A stretch of 64,000 nucleotides of DNA from Flavobacterium sp. I-STPP5a (GTDB taxonomy: Bacteria > Bacteroidota > Bacteroidia > Flavobacteriales > Flavobacteriaceae). The stretch is from positions 1 through 64,000 of the forward strand of contig NZ_VHLM01000057.1 of NCBI RefSeq assembly GCF_009764685.1. Direction: 5' to 3'. A program made the position numbers and the translations under genes. The notes beneath the pieces are model-generated. The model worked only from the letters and a program-made list of their open reading frames with translations, had not been told where the DNA came from and ran no database searches. Positions 54,924 to 64,000 of the stretch are shown here, piece after piece (position 1 is the stretch's first letter; each line of letters opens with the position of its first letter).

Positions 54924-55883
54924 TTAAATTTCACCTTTTTTGTTGAGTTCGTTTAGTTTTTCGTCCAAGTATTTTACAAAAGCTTCTTTATTTTTAATTC
55001 CGTCTTTTTCCTGTTCCCAAGCACCTAAAAAGTAAAAGGTTACGGGTTGAGTTGAAGGATTAAAAATTAAAAGATGATCAAATTCTGCATTCACTTCAGA
55101 TTCTATTGTACTCACTTCGTAGAAAATGGCCATGCCTAGCTGGTCTGGAATTAGCGATTGAGTGCCGTAAGTGGCGAGATAAGCCCATTTTTTGTTTTGG
55201 CTCACTTTTTTTAAAATTTCCGTATTTTTTTGCTTTACAATTCCTGTACAAATACCACTAATTGCTTTAGAGGCTTGAATGGTATGTTGGGTATGACGTT
55301 GGTTTGGGCTAATCGTTAATTTAGACATAAAATCAATTTTTTTCCCCGCTGTTTTCCAACCGTAGTAATTGATTTTTACCCCAGATGATTTGGATTTGTT
55401 CTCTACTTTTGCTAAGGTAGAATCGACCTCATAAAAGTGCAATCTTTGGTTGTTAACATATCGATCTATGGAACCAATTCCAATTCCTTTTCCCGCTTTA
55501 AGGATGTCGGCACCCCAATCACTCATTTCGTGATAGGAGTCAAAACCATCTTGTCCGACTTGCGGCAAAACAATCGCTTCGGTTTTTTTTCCAAAAATGT
55601 CAATGGCATTTCTCCAATCTAGATACAAACGGTAGCCAATTTTGTTGCTTTCCCAGCCTGGACCTTCGTAGCGAATATCAAACGAATGATCAATATGTTC
55701 TGGCGCTAGTTTCAATTTTTGAACATTTTTGAAGGTACCACCAATGTATTTTCGACCTTCCCATTTGCCGCCCTCTTTTACAGAGATTTCGGCGTAGGTT
55801 TTTCTACTATTATGAGTTTTTTGTGCTAGTGTAGCAAGAGAACTCAACAAAAAAACACCTGCTATTATTTTTAAATTTTTCAT
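54924..55883 (-). CDS. DUF4861-family secreted protein
   Basis: The 319-residue secreted protein (signal to ~20, LATLAQ) belongs by its sequence pattern (GRKYIGGTFKNVQKL, YEGPGWESNKIGYRLYLDWRNAIDIFGK, WGADILKAGKGIGIGS) to DUF4861, a family often found beside GH105 genes in pectin loci. The beta-sandwich-like pattern suggests a carbohydrate-active or binding role, not established. Starts a short run with GH105. Confidence 0.8.
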   Translation of the reverse strand: MKNLKIIAGVFLLSSLATLAQKTHNSRKTYAEISVKEGGKWEGRKYIGGTFKNVQKLKLAPEHIDHSFDIRYEGPGWESNKIGYRLYLDWRNAIDIFGKKTEAIVLPQVGQDGFDSYHEMSDWGADILKAGKGIGIGSIDRYVNNQRLHFYEVDSTLAKVENKSKSSGVKINYYGWKTAGKKIDFMSKLTISPNQRHTQHTIQASKAISGICTGIVKQKNTEILKKVSQNKKWAYLATYGTQSLIPDQLGMAIFYEVSTIESEVNAEFDHLLIFNPSTQPVTFYFLGAWEQEKDGIKNKEAFVKYLDEKLNELNKKGEI

Positions 55884-55961
55884 AATTGTCTTTGACTAAA
55901 GAAATGATATAAATAAGTTTTTTTAGCTATTTTATACTTTAAGAATAATGAAATTTAAGAG

Positions 55962-55997
55962 AAAAAGGAGCTTGATACAAACATCAAACCCCTTTTT
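55962..55997 (-). terminator. Terminator after the pectin susD
   Basis: Read on the minus strand, AAAAAGGGGTTTGAT pairs over 15 positions (two G-U) with the segment 6 bases on, ending in TTTTT. It lies 43 bases after susD and should reduce readthrough into the DUF4861-GH105 genes. Confidence 0.75.
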
Positions 55998-56040
55998 TAA
56001 CAAACTCAAAAAAAATCATTAAACCAAAACTTCAATATAT

Positions 56041-57675
56041 TTAGTACGCAGGATTTTGCGGATAGTTTTTATTACGATTAAGGTCTAATGCTTCTTGTGG
56101 TATTGGTCTTAATATTTTAAGATTTCCGCCAGTACCATTAAAATTGCTAGGTTGTATTAAATAATGGTGTAGAGAAGCTCTTTGTACTAGTTTTCCAGTA
56201 CGTTTCAAATCAAACCAACGATGGTATTCACCCAATAACTCGCGAGCTCTTTCATCTAAAATGAAATCAATATTAAATTGTGCAAGTGTAGCATTAGCCA
56301 CTCCAGCTCTTGCTCTTACTACATTTAACCTAGCCAAACCTGTAGTTGGATTTGTGTTTAAATAAGCCTCAGCAGCAATTAGATAAGTTTCTGCTAATCG
56401 TGATACAATGAAATCTCTTCTACTTACTCTAGAGTTATTTCCAGAGGCATAAGGCGCTTTAGGATCATCAAATTTTTTCACAGGTATAGTTTGGTAATCT
56501 CTACTTAAACCACCAGCAGCCATATAAGTACCATAATTATGATAATTAGTTGATGGAGAAAGAACACCAGGATGAGTAGCTTTATATGCGGCTCTATCAG
56601 CAAGTGTAAACCATTTTGGTTCATAGAAATGTCTCACGTTAGCGGCTGTCAAATTTGCAGATTCATAGAAGTCATTGTATCTTGTGTACACCTCTGTCAT
56701 AAACGTTGCTGACCATCTAGTATCATTTTGTTCGAATAAACCAATGGCAAAAGCAGTTGGGCACAAAGTATAGGTTTTAAATGGTGCACCTAAACCTGGT
56801 CCGCCCAAGTAAGAACTAAAGTAATTCGCTTGCTTATTACCTAAAGTTTGTGGATCAGCTGTCACAGAGTTTGCGTCATATTGCACTGAAAAAAGAACTT
56901 CTGAGTTTGCTTCAAAACCAGGTGTCCATAAAGCACTATAAGAAAGAGTTAAACCATTGCCTGCAATGGCGGCGTCTGCATAAGAAGCAGCAGTAGCAAA
57001 GTCAGTGGGAGCAGCAAAAGTTTCATAGGCTCTTGTTAAATGCACTTTTGCTAATAAATGCTGTACAGCTCTTCTGTTTATTCTAGAACTAGACGCATTA
57101 GCAGAAATTAAAGCAAGAGATTCTTCTAATTCTTTTACTACAAAAGTATAAATTGTTTCAGCCGAACTTCTGTCAAATTGTAGGACCGCATTGGGACTAT
57201 AGTCAGTTACTAATCCAACACCGCCATAGGTTTGCACCAATAGAAAATAAGCATTTGCACGAAGAAATTTTAATTCTCCTTTTCTAGCAGGAATAGTTGA
57301 AGTTTGTTGTGTTAAAGTTGAATAATATAAACCTGTATTGGCTTTCAATATTGCGTTGTAACAAGCATTGTATAGCATCTCAACACCTGGTGAAGTTGAA
57401 TTTAGCTCTTTATATTCACTTAATCCAAGAGGTTCAACATTTCTGCCTCGTGCATATAAATCGGTGCCTGCTTCGAACAACCAAGGGTCATTTCCATAAA
57501 TTTCTCTTAGTTGCGAAAAATTTGCATTTACTAATGATTCAAAGCCATCAGCAGTACGATAATATTGATCTGCTTCATTGAAAGTTCTATTATCTTCTTC
57601 TAGAAAATCGCTACAAGAATAAGTTGCAAGTATTATAAAAACACTTAATAGTTTTACTATTTTTTTCATTTTCAT
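56041..57675 (-). CDS. SusD-family surface glycan-binding lipoprotein (pectin locus)
   Basis: The 544-residue lipoprotein (lipobox ATYSC, Cys21) has typical SusD/RagB elements: ADQYYRTADGFESLVNANFSQLREIYG, RANAYFLLVQTYGGVGLV, and the closing LDERARELLGEYHRWFDLKRTGKLV with final NYPQNPAY. It pairs with the SusC protein encoded 6 bases upstream to capture pectin oligosaccharides. A start two codons later is equally possible. Confidence 0.92.
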   Translation of the reverse strand: MKMKKIVKLLSVFIILATYSCSDFLEEDNRTFNEADQYYRTADGFESLVNANFSQLREIYGNDPWLFEAGTDLYARGRNVEPLGLSEYKELNSTSPGVEMLYNACYNAILKANTGLYYSTLTQQTSTIPARKGELKFLRANAYFLLVQTYGGVGLVTDYSPNAVLQFDRSSAETIYTFVVKELEESLALISANASSSRINRRAVQHLLAKVHLTRAYETFAAPTDFATAASYADAAIAGNGLTLSYSALWTPGFEANSEVLFSVQYDANSVTADPQTLGNKQANYFSSYLGGPGLGAPFKTYTLCPTAFAIGLFEQNDTRWSATFMTEVYTRYNDFYESANLTAANVRHFYEPKWFTLADRAAYKATHPGVLSPSTNYHNYGTYMAAGGLSRDYQTIPVKKFDDPKAPYASGNNSRVSRRDFIVSRLAETYLIAAEAYLNTNPTTGLARLNVVRARAGVANATLAQFNIDFILDERARELLGEYHRWFDLKRTGKLVQRASLHHYLIQPSNFNGTGGNLKILRPIPQEALDLNRNKNYPQNPAY

Positions 57676-57681
57676 TTTTAT

Positions 57682-60600
57682 TTAAAATTTAACACTTAAA
57701 CCAAGTTGATATGTAATGGTACTTACACGAGATACATTGAAACCTGCACTTGCCCATTCTGGATCATAGCCTTCATATTTAGTGAAAACAAATGGATTTA
57801 GAACATTTGCATAAATTCTAAAATCGCTTAACCCAATTTTTTTACTTACTTCTTTATTTAAGGTATACCCGAAATTGATATTCTTGATTTTAATGAATGA
57901 TGCATCTTTGTAATATCCTACACCATTATCTCTCCAATACGTCCCTTCATTTCTTGGAAAAGGATATTCATTTGAAAAGTTAACAGGTAAACCTTCTGTA
58001 TTTTCAGGAATATACCAATCGATGTCTAATTTTTGACGTCCTCTATCATTTAAGTCAGTAAAATTTTGGTGGAATTGACTGAATGCTAATACCCCTTGGT
58101 TTGTAAAAGCAGATACTGTAAAATCAAAGTTTTTATAGGTCAATCTGGAAGTGATACTTCCAGACCAATCTGGATTAGTATTTCCCAGGAAGGTTCTGTC
58201 TTCAGGTGTTATTCTGCCATCATTATTAATATCAACTACTCTTGCTTGACCAGGAGCCTGTCCATAAACAGCTGCTTGAGCTGCTTGATTAGGTTGCCAG
58301 ATACCATCAAATTGAAAATTATACAACACATCAATAGACTGACCTATAAATAAATTATTGACTACATCACTCACTTGATCTTGTCCGTAAATGGATTTAA
58401 TCTTATTGGTGTTTTTGTTAAAAATGAAAGTCGTTTCCCATTGAACATTACTGGTTTTAATGTTTTTTGTAGTTAAAAGTACTTCAATCCCTTTATTACT
58501 CACAGAACCTACGTTATCATTCGTGTAAGCCCATCCAGATTCTCTTGGTAATTGACGTCTAAACAAAAGATCTTTAGATAATCTATCGTACACATCGACA
58601 GTTCCAGAGATTCTATTTTGAAATAAACCAAAGTCCAATCCTAAGTTTAACTCTCTATTTTTTTCCCAAGTAATATTAGGATTATAAAGTGAATTAGCAA
58701 ACAATCCGTATGCTAATACACCGTTAAAGTCATAAAAAGTTTGCAAGTTAGTTAAGTTTTGAGAGCTGTAAGCATCTATATTATTATTTCCTGTAAAACC
58801 GTAACTTACTCTTGCTTTTAGTTGTGAAATTTGATTTACGTTCCTTAAAAATGATTCTTCATTGATTTTCCACGCAATAGCTGCAGAAGGGAAAGAGGAC
58901 CATTGATTTCCTTTTGCAAATTTCGAAGAGCCATCCCATCTGTTAGATACAGTTAAAAGGTATCTGTCATTATAACTATAATTTAATCTTCCTGCGAAAG
59001 AAGCTAAAGTTTCTTTAGAAAAGGTATTAGATAAATTAAAGGTAGATTGTAGTCCAAAACCTAAATTGTAATATCCAGTATCTTGAAGTAAATTTCTTGA
59101 GCTTTGAAATGCACTTTCAAAAGTATTGGAGTAAATAGATTGAAGTCCTAAAAAATTGAACGCGTGTTTCTTGATAGTATAATTGATATTAAATTGATTA
59201 TCCCAGTTAAAAATATAGCGTTGCGTTTTTGTCAACTCCCCAGATGGCTTATTGTCACTTGTAGTACCAGTGTTTGTTAAGGGCCCCCATGATCTTCCTC
59301 TAGTTGTACTATCATAATTACCAGAATAGTTAGTTTTAAAAGTAAGCCATTGTAAAGGTTTGTATTCTAAAAAAACATTCATAATACCGTTCCATCTTCT
59401 TGTTTCGTCAGATGTATTTTGTATCTCTAAAAAAGGATTATAAGTCGTTGTCTTGTTAAGTATTGTGTTTGTAGTACCTGGCGCAAAAATTCTACCTGGT
59501 GTTGGTGTTAATTGTCCGCTGCTATCGTAAGGTAAATAATATGGGCTTAATCTAAATGCTTCGCGCATAGCTACAGCACTACCTTGCTGTTGATCACTCA
59601 CAGCGATTGTTGTGTTTACACCAAAATTAAATTGCTCATTTACCTTATTTGTAATTCCTGCCTTAAAATTGTATTTATCCAATGACTCGTTAGCAATACT
59701 ACCAGTTTCATTTTGAACACCCAACCCTAAGTTATATCCTATTCCATTTCCAGACAATCCAGAGATAGAAAGATAATTGTTTTTTTGTATTCCAGATTGT
59801 AAAATACCATCTACCCAATCGTAGGTTTCATTATTGTTAACACGTTGTCTTAACAACGTATTTTGAGTACCTACAACAGCCGTTTCTAAAGTAGCTGGTG
59901 TCGTTACATTTGGTTCTGTAATAAATGCAGACTGATGGTACAAAAACCATTTTGGACCGTCCATAAATTTAGGCATACGAGCCACCTCTTTTATTCCTAA
60001 AAACGAATCGAAGGTAACAGTCATTCCTTTTTTTGCTGTACTTCCACTTTTTGTAGTTACAATTACTACCCCGTTTGAACCTCTTGACCCATAAATCGCT
60101 GTAGAAGAGGCGTCTTTTAACACATCAATACGAGCGATATCTTGTGGGTTTAAAAAATCGATTCCATCAGTTAATACGCCATCAACTACAAAGAGTGGAG
60201 TAGCGTCACCATAAGTACTCTTACCACGAATAGCAATTTGAAATTTATCACCAATTCTTCCAGTTGAAGTAGAAATTTGAACTCCAGCAACATTTCCTTG
60301 TAGCGCTTCTACAGCATTTGTTACCGCTCTTTCTGTTAATGCCTTAGCATCTAATGTTGTTGCTGCACCTGTCAAGTCACTTTTCTTAACCTTACCGTAT
60401 CCAACCACTACTACTTCTTTCAAGGATTGAGATTCCTCTACTAAAGCAATTTTTATAGTTTCCTTACCTGTTACATTTACTTCTTGAGAAACAAAACCTA
60501 CAAAACTTATTTGTAATACTGCTTTTTCATTTGTCAATTTTATAGTAAAATTACCAGATAAATCTGTGCTTGCTGTATTACGCGTTCCTTTTTCAACCAC

Positions 60601-60759
60601 ATTTACTCCTGGCAATGTCAATCCTGCAGCATCAGTAATAGTTCCTGTAACAGAGGAAGGTTGCTGAGCCTTCATCTCCTGAACTGTGAACAAGCTCAGT
60701 AATAAGAAAAAGGCAACATAACATGCAGAGCCTTTTTTTAATAAATGTCTGAAATTCAT
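57682..60759 (-). CDS. SusC-family TonB-dependent transporter (pectin locus)
   Basis: The 1025-residue protein has a signal peptide (to ~32, MKAQ), a carboxypeptidase-like domain (VTGTITDAAGLTLPGVNVVEKGT), a plug with VVVVGYGKVKKSDLTGA and IDVLKDASSTAIYGSRGSNGV, and a C-terminal barrel. With SusD it forms the outer-membrane importer for oligogalacturonides or rhamnogalacturonan fragments; the substrate is inferred from the surrounding pectinases. It lies 34 bases after the GH28 gene, in the same transcript. Confidence 0.92.
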   Translation of the reverse strand: MNFRHLLKKGSACYVAFFLLLSLFTVQEMKAQQPSSVTGTITDAAGLTLPGVNVVEKGTRNTASTDLSGNFTIKLTNEKAVLQISFVGFVSQEVNVTGKETIKIALVEESQSLKEVVVVGYGKVKKSDLTGAATTLDAKALTERAVTNAVEALQGNVAGVQISTSTGRIGDKFQIAIRGKSTYGDATPLFVVDGVLTDGIDFLNPQDIARIDVLKDASSTAIYGSRGSNGVVIVTTKSGSTAKKGMTVTFDSFLGIKEVARMPKFMDGPKWFLYHQSAFITEPNVTTPATLETAVVGTQNTLLRQRVNNNETYDWVDGILQSGIQKNNYLSISGLSGNGIGYNLGLGVQNETGSIANESLDKYNFKAGITNKVNEQFNFGVNTTIAVSDQQQGSAVAMREAFRLSPYYLPYDSSGQLTPTPGRIFAPGTTNTILNKTTTYNPFLEIQNTSDETRRWNGIMNVFLEYKPLQWLTFKTNYSGNYDSTTRGRSWGPLTNTGTTSDNKPSGELTKTQRYIFNWDNQFNINYTIKKHAFNFLGLQSIYSNTFESAFQSSRNLLQDTGYYNLGFGLQSTFNLSNTFSKETLASFAGRLNYSYNDRYLLTVSNRWDGSSKFAKGNQWSSFPSAAIAWKINEESFLRNVNQISQLKARVSYGFTGNNNIDAYSSQNLTNLQTFYDFNGVLAYGLFANSLYNPNITWEKNRELNLGLDFGLFQNRISGTVDVYDRLSKDLLFRRQLPRESGWAYTNDNVGSVSNKGIEVLLTTKNIKTSNVQWETTFIFNKNTNKIKSIYGQDQVSDVVNNLFIGQSIDVLYNFQFDGIWQPNQAAQAAVYGQAPGQARVVDINNDGRITPEDRTFLGNTNPDWSGSITSRLTYKNFDFTVSAFTNQGVLAFSQFHQNFTDLNDRGRQKLDIDWYIPENTEGLPVNFSNEYPFPRNEGTYWRDNGVGYYKDASFIKIKNINFGYTLNKEVSKKIGLSDFRIYANVLNPFVFTKYEGYDPEWASAGFNVSRVSTITYQLGLSVKF

Positions 60760-60793
60760 AATTTAATAATTTGGTTGGTTAGTATAATAAAAT

Positions 60794-62239
60794 TTAATTT
60801 TTTGCTGGTGCTTCTACTTTTACACCATTAATGAAAGTATTGGACAACTTAAGCCCTACCAGATTTTCTATAGAGAAAGCTTCTTTAACTTTTATGATTT
60901 TTACATTTTTTAAAGTCACGTTTCTTATAGGAGATTGTTCATAACCCTTAGCAAGTATTCCATACATTCCGCCGTTTTGAACGGTTATATTTTCTAAATG
61001 TATATTTTGAATTTGGGGTATAAAAGTACCTGGTTTAGCGCCATAGACTTCATAAAACATATTCAGTTTTAAAACCGCTTCTTTAACCTGACCTACTTTT
61101 AAATTTCTAACAAAAACATTCTCTATTAGCCCTCCTCTATTCGAATTGGTTTTGATTCGGATGGCTCTGTCTAAATTTGGACTGTCCATCACACAATTTT
61201 CAACAAAAACATTACTCACTCCTCCAGATATTTCACTGCCTATCACCACACCGCCGTGACCGTCAATCATCTTGCAGTTTTGAACAATAATATTTTGACT
61301 TTTCATAGCCACACGTCTACCATCAGCATCTCTTCCTGATTTTATTGCAATACAATCATCTCCTGTATTAAAAACACAATTCTTAATTAATACATTCTTA
61401 GAATATTCAGGATCGCAACCATCATTATTAGGACCATGACTCTCCACCGTAATTCCATCAATGGTAACATTTACTGATTTTATAGGATGCACAATCCAGA
61501 AAGGAGCATTTATTATTTTCACATCTTTTAAAAGCACATTTTTACAATCAAAAAATTCCACAAAACTAGGTCTTAAGTAATGGCCTTCGCCAAAAATACG
61601 CTCTTCAACAGGCACTCTTTTTTCAGCCAAATCAATCAATCGCAATCGGTTTAGAGGATCGTTTTGATTGGGTTTTCCTTCTTCCCATCCATATTCTTTT
61701 TTAGAACACCACCACCACCAATTTTCATTATTGGCTTGACCATTTAAAACTCCTTTGCCTGTCACAGCAACGTTCTTTTTTTGATATGCATATATTAGTG
61801 GAGAATAATTCATTAATTCAGTTCCTTCCCAAGAGGTATGCACTAGTGGATAATCTTTTGGGTTAATACTAAACACAATTTCTGCACCTTGCTCTAAATG
61901 TAGGTTTACATTATCCTCAAGATGAATAGGTCCCGTTAAAAACTTTCCCGCAGGGACAACCACTTTCCCTCCTCCATTCTTTGTACAAGCATTTATTGCC
62001 TTTTTAAAAGCCTCACTTGCATTAATTACTCCACCAGATTGAGCCCCAAAATCAGTAATTATATAATTCTTATTTGGAAATTGAGGAGCTTTGATACTAT
62101 CTAATATTAAAGCCATTTCTTTCCATGGATCAACACCTACAGCTACTTTTGTCTTAGTTGTAGAACAAGAAAGTACCACGCAACACAATAGAGCGATAGA
62201 TAAGAATAACTGAACTGTATAAGAGTATTTTGCTATCAT
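60794..62239 (-). CDS. GH28 polygalacturonase-like lipoprotein
   Basis: About 481 residues from ATG 62239; the longer frame adds 17 residues before the lipoprotein signal and begins near the operator. Lipobox VVLSC. The right-handed beta-helix carries the full GH28 site: NDGCDPEYS (~275), NTGDDCIAIKSGRD (~291), GHGGVVIGSE (~328) and RIKTN (~361). It hydrolyses galacturonosyl or rhamnogalacturonan bonds, in exo mode perhaps, at the cell envelope. It is the first gene of the pectin operon, directly behind the LacI-type operator. Confidence 0.92.
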   Translation of the reverse strand: MIAKYSYTVQLFLSIALLCCVVLSCSTTKTKVAVGVDPWKEMALILDSIKAPQFPNKNYIITDFGAQSGGVINASEAFKKAINACTKNGGGKVVVPAGKFLTGPIHLEDNVNLHLEQGAEIVFSINPKDYPLVHTSWEGTELMNYSPLIYAYQKKNVAVTGKGVLNGQANNENWWWWCSKKEYGWEEGKPNQNDPLNRLRLIDLAEKRVPVEERIFGEGHYLRPSFVEFFDCKNVLLKDVKIINAPFWIVHPIKSVNVTIDGITVESHGPNNDGCDPEYSKNVLIKNCVFNTGDDCIAIKSGRDADGRRVAMKSQNIIVQNCKMIDGHGGVVIGSEISGGVSNVFVENCVMDSPNLDRAIRIKTNSNRGGLIENVFVRNLKVGQVKEAVLKLNMFYEVYGAKPGTFIPQIQNIHLENITVQNGGMYGILAKGYEQSPIRNVTLKNVKIIKVKEAFSIENLVGLKLSNTFINGVKVEAPAKN

Positions 62240-62294
62240 TTTATTTTTCAAAATTAAAAAATGCGTGTACTTATTAAATAATGCAATCAATTAA

Positions 62295-62308
62295 TGCAAT
62301 CGATTACA
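62295..62308. promoter_or_regulatory. LacI-family operator of the pectin operon
   Basis: TGCAATCGATTACA matches the LacI/GalR-family operator pattern TGnAAnCGnTTnCA at every fixed position. It abuts the -7 box of the minus-strand promoter, where a repressor would cover the transcription start. The divergent lacI-type gene is the obvious source of the binding protein. Confidence 0.75.
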
Positions 62309-62340
62309 CAAACGTAAATATTTATTTTCATTTTACCAAA
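62309..62340 (-). promoter_or_regulatory. Promoter of the pectin operon
   Basis: On the minus strand, TTTG (62340-62337) is followed after 20 bases by TACGTTTG (62316-62309), an exact TAnnTTTG box. It drives the GH28-SusC-SusD genes with a leader of about 65 bases and is flanked downstream by the LacI operator. Confidence 0.7.
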
Positions 62341-62435
62341 ATTAAATCGATAAAAATATCAGTACTATAAAAAAAATATTGTTTTTATTCACTTAATGTA
62401 ATATATTGTTATATAAACTACATTATAACTAGTAT

Positions 62436-62443
62436 TACTTTTG
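62436..62443 (+). promoter_or_regulatory. Promoter -7 box of the lacI-type gene
   Basis: TACTTTTG is an exact TAnnTTTG match about 100 bases ahead of the regulator's ATG. A -33 box is not clear. Confidence 0.45.
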
Positions 62444-62469
62444 TGAAAATGAAACTAAATTTAGATTTA

Positions 62470-62483
62470 TACAATCGATAACA
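62470..62483. promoter_or_regulatory. Second, weaker LacI-type site
   Basis: TACAATCGATAACA shares the CAATCGAT core with the operator at 62295 and differs from the family pattern at two positions. It lies downstream of the lacI-type promoter box, so it could serve autoregulation or loop formation with the first site 160 bases away. Confidence 0.5.
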
Positions 62484-62545
62484 TAGCCGTATTATTAATA
62501 AAAAAGCACTAACTTTACAACATCAATATAAACTACTGATTCCCA

Positions 62546-63574
62546 ATGAGTGAGAAAACAACAATTTACGATATCGCTAAAGAGCTCAACATATCAGCAG
62601 CAACTGTATCAAGAGCGCTAAATAAAAACCCCAAAATTAGTGAGTCCACCATTAAGCTTGTTCTTGATACTGCCGAAAAAATGAACTATAAGCAAAACCG
62701 ACTTGCTCTAGCTTTACGCAGTGGAAAAAGCGGAAATATTGGTGTAATTGTTCCTCGTATCAATACTAATTTTTTTGGTTCTGTTATTCGTGGTATCGAA
62801 GAAGAACTTCACCCTAATAAATACAACGTCATCATTTGTCAAACTCATGAAGATGAAAATAGAGAAATTGAAAACATAAACACCTTACTTGACGCTCAAG
62901 TAGATGGGATTATGATTTCTATTACAAACGAGTCAAAGAAAAATGAAAAAATAATTCATAGGGTTTTAGAAAAAAATGTACCGCTAATCTTTTTTGATAG
63001 AAAGAAAAATATAGATGGCGTAAGCTCCATTACTATTGATGATTTCAAAGCGGGTTATATGGCTACTAAACATTTGATAGATCAAGGCTGTACGAAAATT
63101 GCTCATTTGAGTGGTGATCAATCTCTTGAAATTTATGAAAATCGTTTTAAAGGATATCAAAAAGCATTACTAGACCATGGATTTCCTTTTATAGAGGAAT
63201 ATGTTATTCGATCAAAAAGTAATTTAGAGGAAGGAGCATTGGTAACCAAAACATTATTACAACTAGAAACGCCACCAGACGCTATATTTTCGGCGAGTGA
63301 TTTTGCTGCATTAGGAGCCATACAAGAATTAAAAAGTCAAGGTTATACTTTGCCACAAGATTTTTGTGTAGTGGGTTTTGGAAACGAACCGTTTACAAAA
63401 TTTATGGAACTTTCTATCACAACTATAGATCAATCCCCACAAGAAATGGGTAAAATGGCTGCAAAAGTATTTTTAGAACAAATGAGTTCTTCTGACAATT
63501 TTAAAATTGAAAAAAAGATTGTTCTCAATCCAATATTACACATCAGAAAATCATCCTTAAGAAATCAGGAATAA
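62546..63574 (+). CDS. LacI-family transcriptional regulator of the pectin locus
   Basis: The 342-residue protein has an N-terminal LacI helix-turn-helix and hinge helix (TIYDIAKELNISAATVSRALN, then NRLALALRSGKSGNIGVIVP) and a periplasmic-binding-protein-like sensor domain (IFSASDFAALGAIQEL, SITTIDQSPQEMGKMAA). It is divergent from the GH28-first operon and separated by a 306-base region with two matching operators. It probably represses the pectin genes until a galacturonate-derived inducer binds. Gene control of uxaA on its other side is also possible. Confidence 0.92.
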   Translation: MSEKTTIYDIAKELNISAATVSRALNKNPKISESTIKLVLDTAEKMNYKQNRLALALRSGKSGNIGVIVPRINTNFFGSVIRGIEEELHPNKYNVIICQTHEDENREIENINTLLDAQVDGIMISITNESKKNEKIIHRVLEKNVPLIFFDRKKNIDGVSSITIDDFKAGYMATKHLIDQGCTKIAHLSGDQSLEIYENRFKGYQKALLDHGFPFIEEYVIRSKSNLEEGALVTKTLLQLETPPDAIFSASDFAALGAIQELKSQGYTLPQDFCVVGFGNEPFTKFMELSITTIDQSPQEMGKMAAKVFLEQMSSSDNFKIEKKIVLNPILHIRKSSLRNQE

Positions 63575-63609
63575 AAAACGGGTGTTACTGTTGAGCAACA
63601 CCCGTTTTT
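63574..63609. terminator. Bidirectional terminator
   Basis: AAAAACGGGTGTT (63574-63586) pairs perfectly with 63597-63609 over a 10-base loop; the flanking A and T runs make it work on both strands. It ends the lacI-type gene and the convergent uxaA gene. Confidence 0.9.
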
Positions 63610-63665
63610 AATTAATTCTATTTAGTATTCAATTAAAAATACTTGAAAAAATTTAATACTTTGAT

Positions 63666-64000
63666 TTACAAGGAAACTCCTCTTTTCCAAGGTATAAAAT
63701 CATTCTGATTTAACAAAGCAGCTTTTGTTTTTATGTCGCCGCTTGCCACTTGGATAATAAATTCCAGCATTTCATCGGCCATTTCATCAATTGATTTTTC
63801 TCCTGTTATGATACCTCCCGTGTCAATATCAATAATATCAGACATCTTTTGCGCTAAGTCAGTATTAGAAGAAATTTTTACAACTGGTGCAATAGGATTC
63901 CCCGTTGGCGTTCCTAAACCTGTGGTAAAAAGAACCATATTAGCTCCTGATCCTACCATAGCAGTAGTGCATTCAACATCGTTTCCGGGTGTGCAAAGTA
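63666..64000 (-). CDS. uxaA: Altronate dehydratase, C-terminal part (right-edge partial)
   Basis: The minus-strand frame is open to the window edge ([44 protein letters not shown] and on to KRGVSL), about 110 residues. This matches the end of UxaA-type altronate dehydratases, which turn altronate into 2-keto-3-deoxygluconate in galacturonate breakdown. The Met at 63959 is internal, not the start. Its presence next to the pectin locus shows that released galacturonate is catabolised here. Confidence 0.85.
   Translation of the reverse strand, partial: LCTPGNDVECTTAMVGSGANMVLFTTGLGTPTGNPIAPVVKISSNTDLAQKMSDIIDIDTGGIITGEKSIDEMADEMLEFIIQVASGDIKTKAALLNQNDFIPWKRGVSL

Noticed and set aside
62249..62256. 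TAATTTTG on the minus strand as the pectin promoter box
   Set aside because: It lies only 9 bases from the start codon at 62239. The TTTG-N20-TACGTTTG pair further upstream fits far better.
62240..62290. Upstream ATG extending the GH28 protein by 17 residues
   Set aside because: The extension would put a polar stretch before a perfect lipoprotein signal peptide.

Overview
The window looks like a piece of a Flavobacterium-type genome (Bacteroidota, Flavobacteriaceae). It is AT-rich and has two SusC/SusD pairs, many lipoproteins with Sec/lipobox starts, a type A type IX secretion (T9SS) sorting tail on a giant sialidase, TAnnTTTG-type promoter boxes, and hardly any classical Shine-Dalgarno sites. 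I saw no rRNA, tRNA, CRISPR array or transposase. All functions below come from reading sequence and motifs by eye; no database was searched.

Layout. (1) 1-9.1 kb, minus strand, accessory: a phage-type lysis set (single-TM holin-like protein, CHAP endolysin, one-piece spanin) sits directly upstream of two large, leaderless, unrecognised proteins (722 and 609 aa). A second gene at the left edge shares a nearly identical first ~450 bp with the 722-aa gene. A lipoprotein with leucine-rich repeats and a packed set of very small overlapping genes flank the set. This is my best candidate for an undescribed system: export of polymorphic cargo by a lysis cassette, comparable in idea to type 10 secretion. 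(2) 9.8-12.9 kb: a LuxR-type response regulator, a tiny lipoprotein and a TPR sensor kinase, divergently arranged. (3) 13.2-37.0 kb: a complete-looking sialic acid utilisation island: ROK regulator, SusC/SusD, NanA, NanM, NanT, two-domain sialate O-acetylesterase, AGE-family epimerase, a 1865-aa LamG-sialidase-esterase-T9SS protein, NagA, an EamA permease and a NagB-PIG-L fusion. Sialylated glycans are trimmed and deacetylated outside, the sugar is imported and mutarotated, then runs Neu5Ac to ManNAc to GlcNAc to (kinase not in this window) GlcNAc-6-P to GlcN-6-P to Fru-6-P. (4) 37.0-45.0 kb: a decayed stretch with gene remnants, a YHYH-MORN-SCO lipoprotein operon, a MarR/serine-hydrolase operon and a pair of beta-propeller lipoproteins. 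(5) 45.0-50.4 kb: core genes trmH, a sirtuin, purB and a CPA2 antiporter. (6) 50.6-64 kb: a pectin/rhamnogalacturonan utilisation locus on the minus strand (GH28, SusC, SusD, DUF4861, GH105, PL10-CE8 fusion, CE12), with a divergent LacI-type regulator and the edge of an altronate dehydratase gene.

Regulation visible in the sequence: a palindrome plus promoter box in front of the nan susC, with a related AT-rich site in front of the ROK gene; a MarR-type palindrome over the marR promoter; and a clear LacI-type operator abutting a TTTG-N20-TACGTTTG promoter that should drive the pectin operon, with a weaker second site near lacI.
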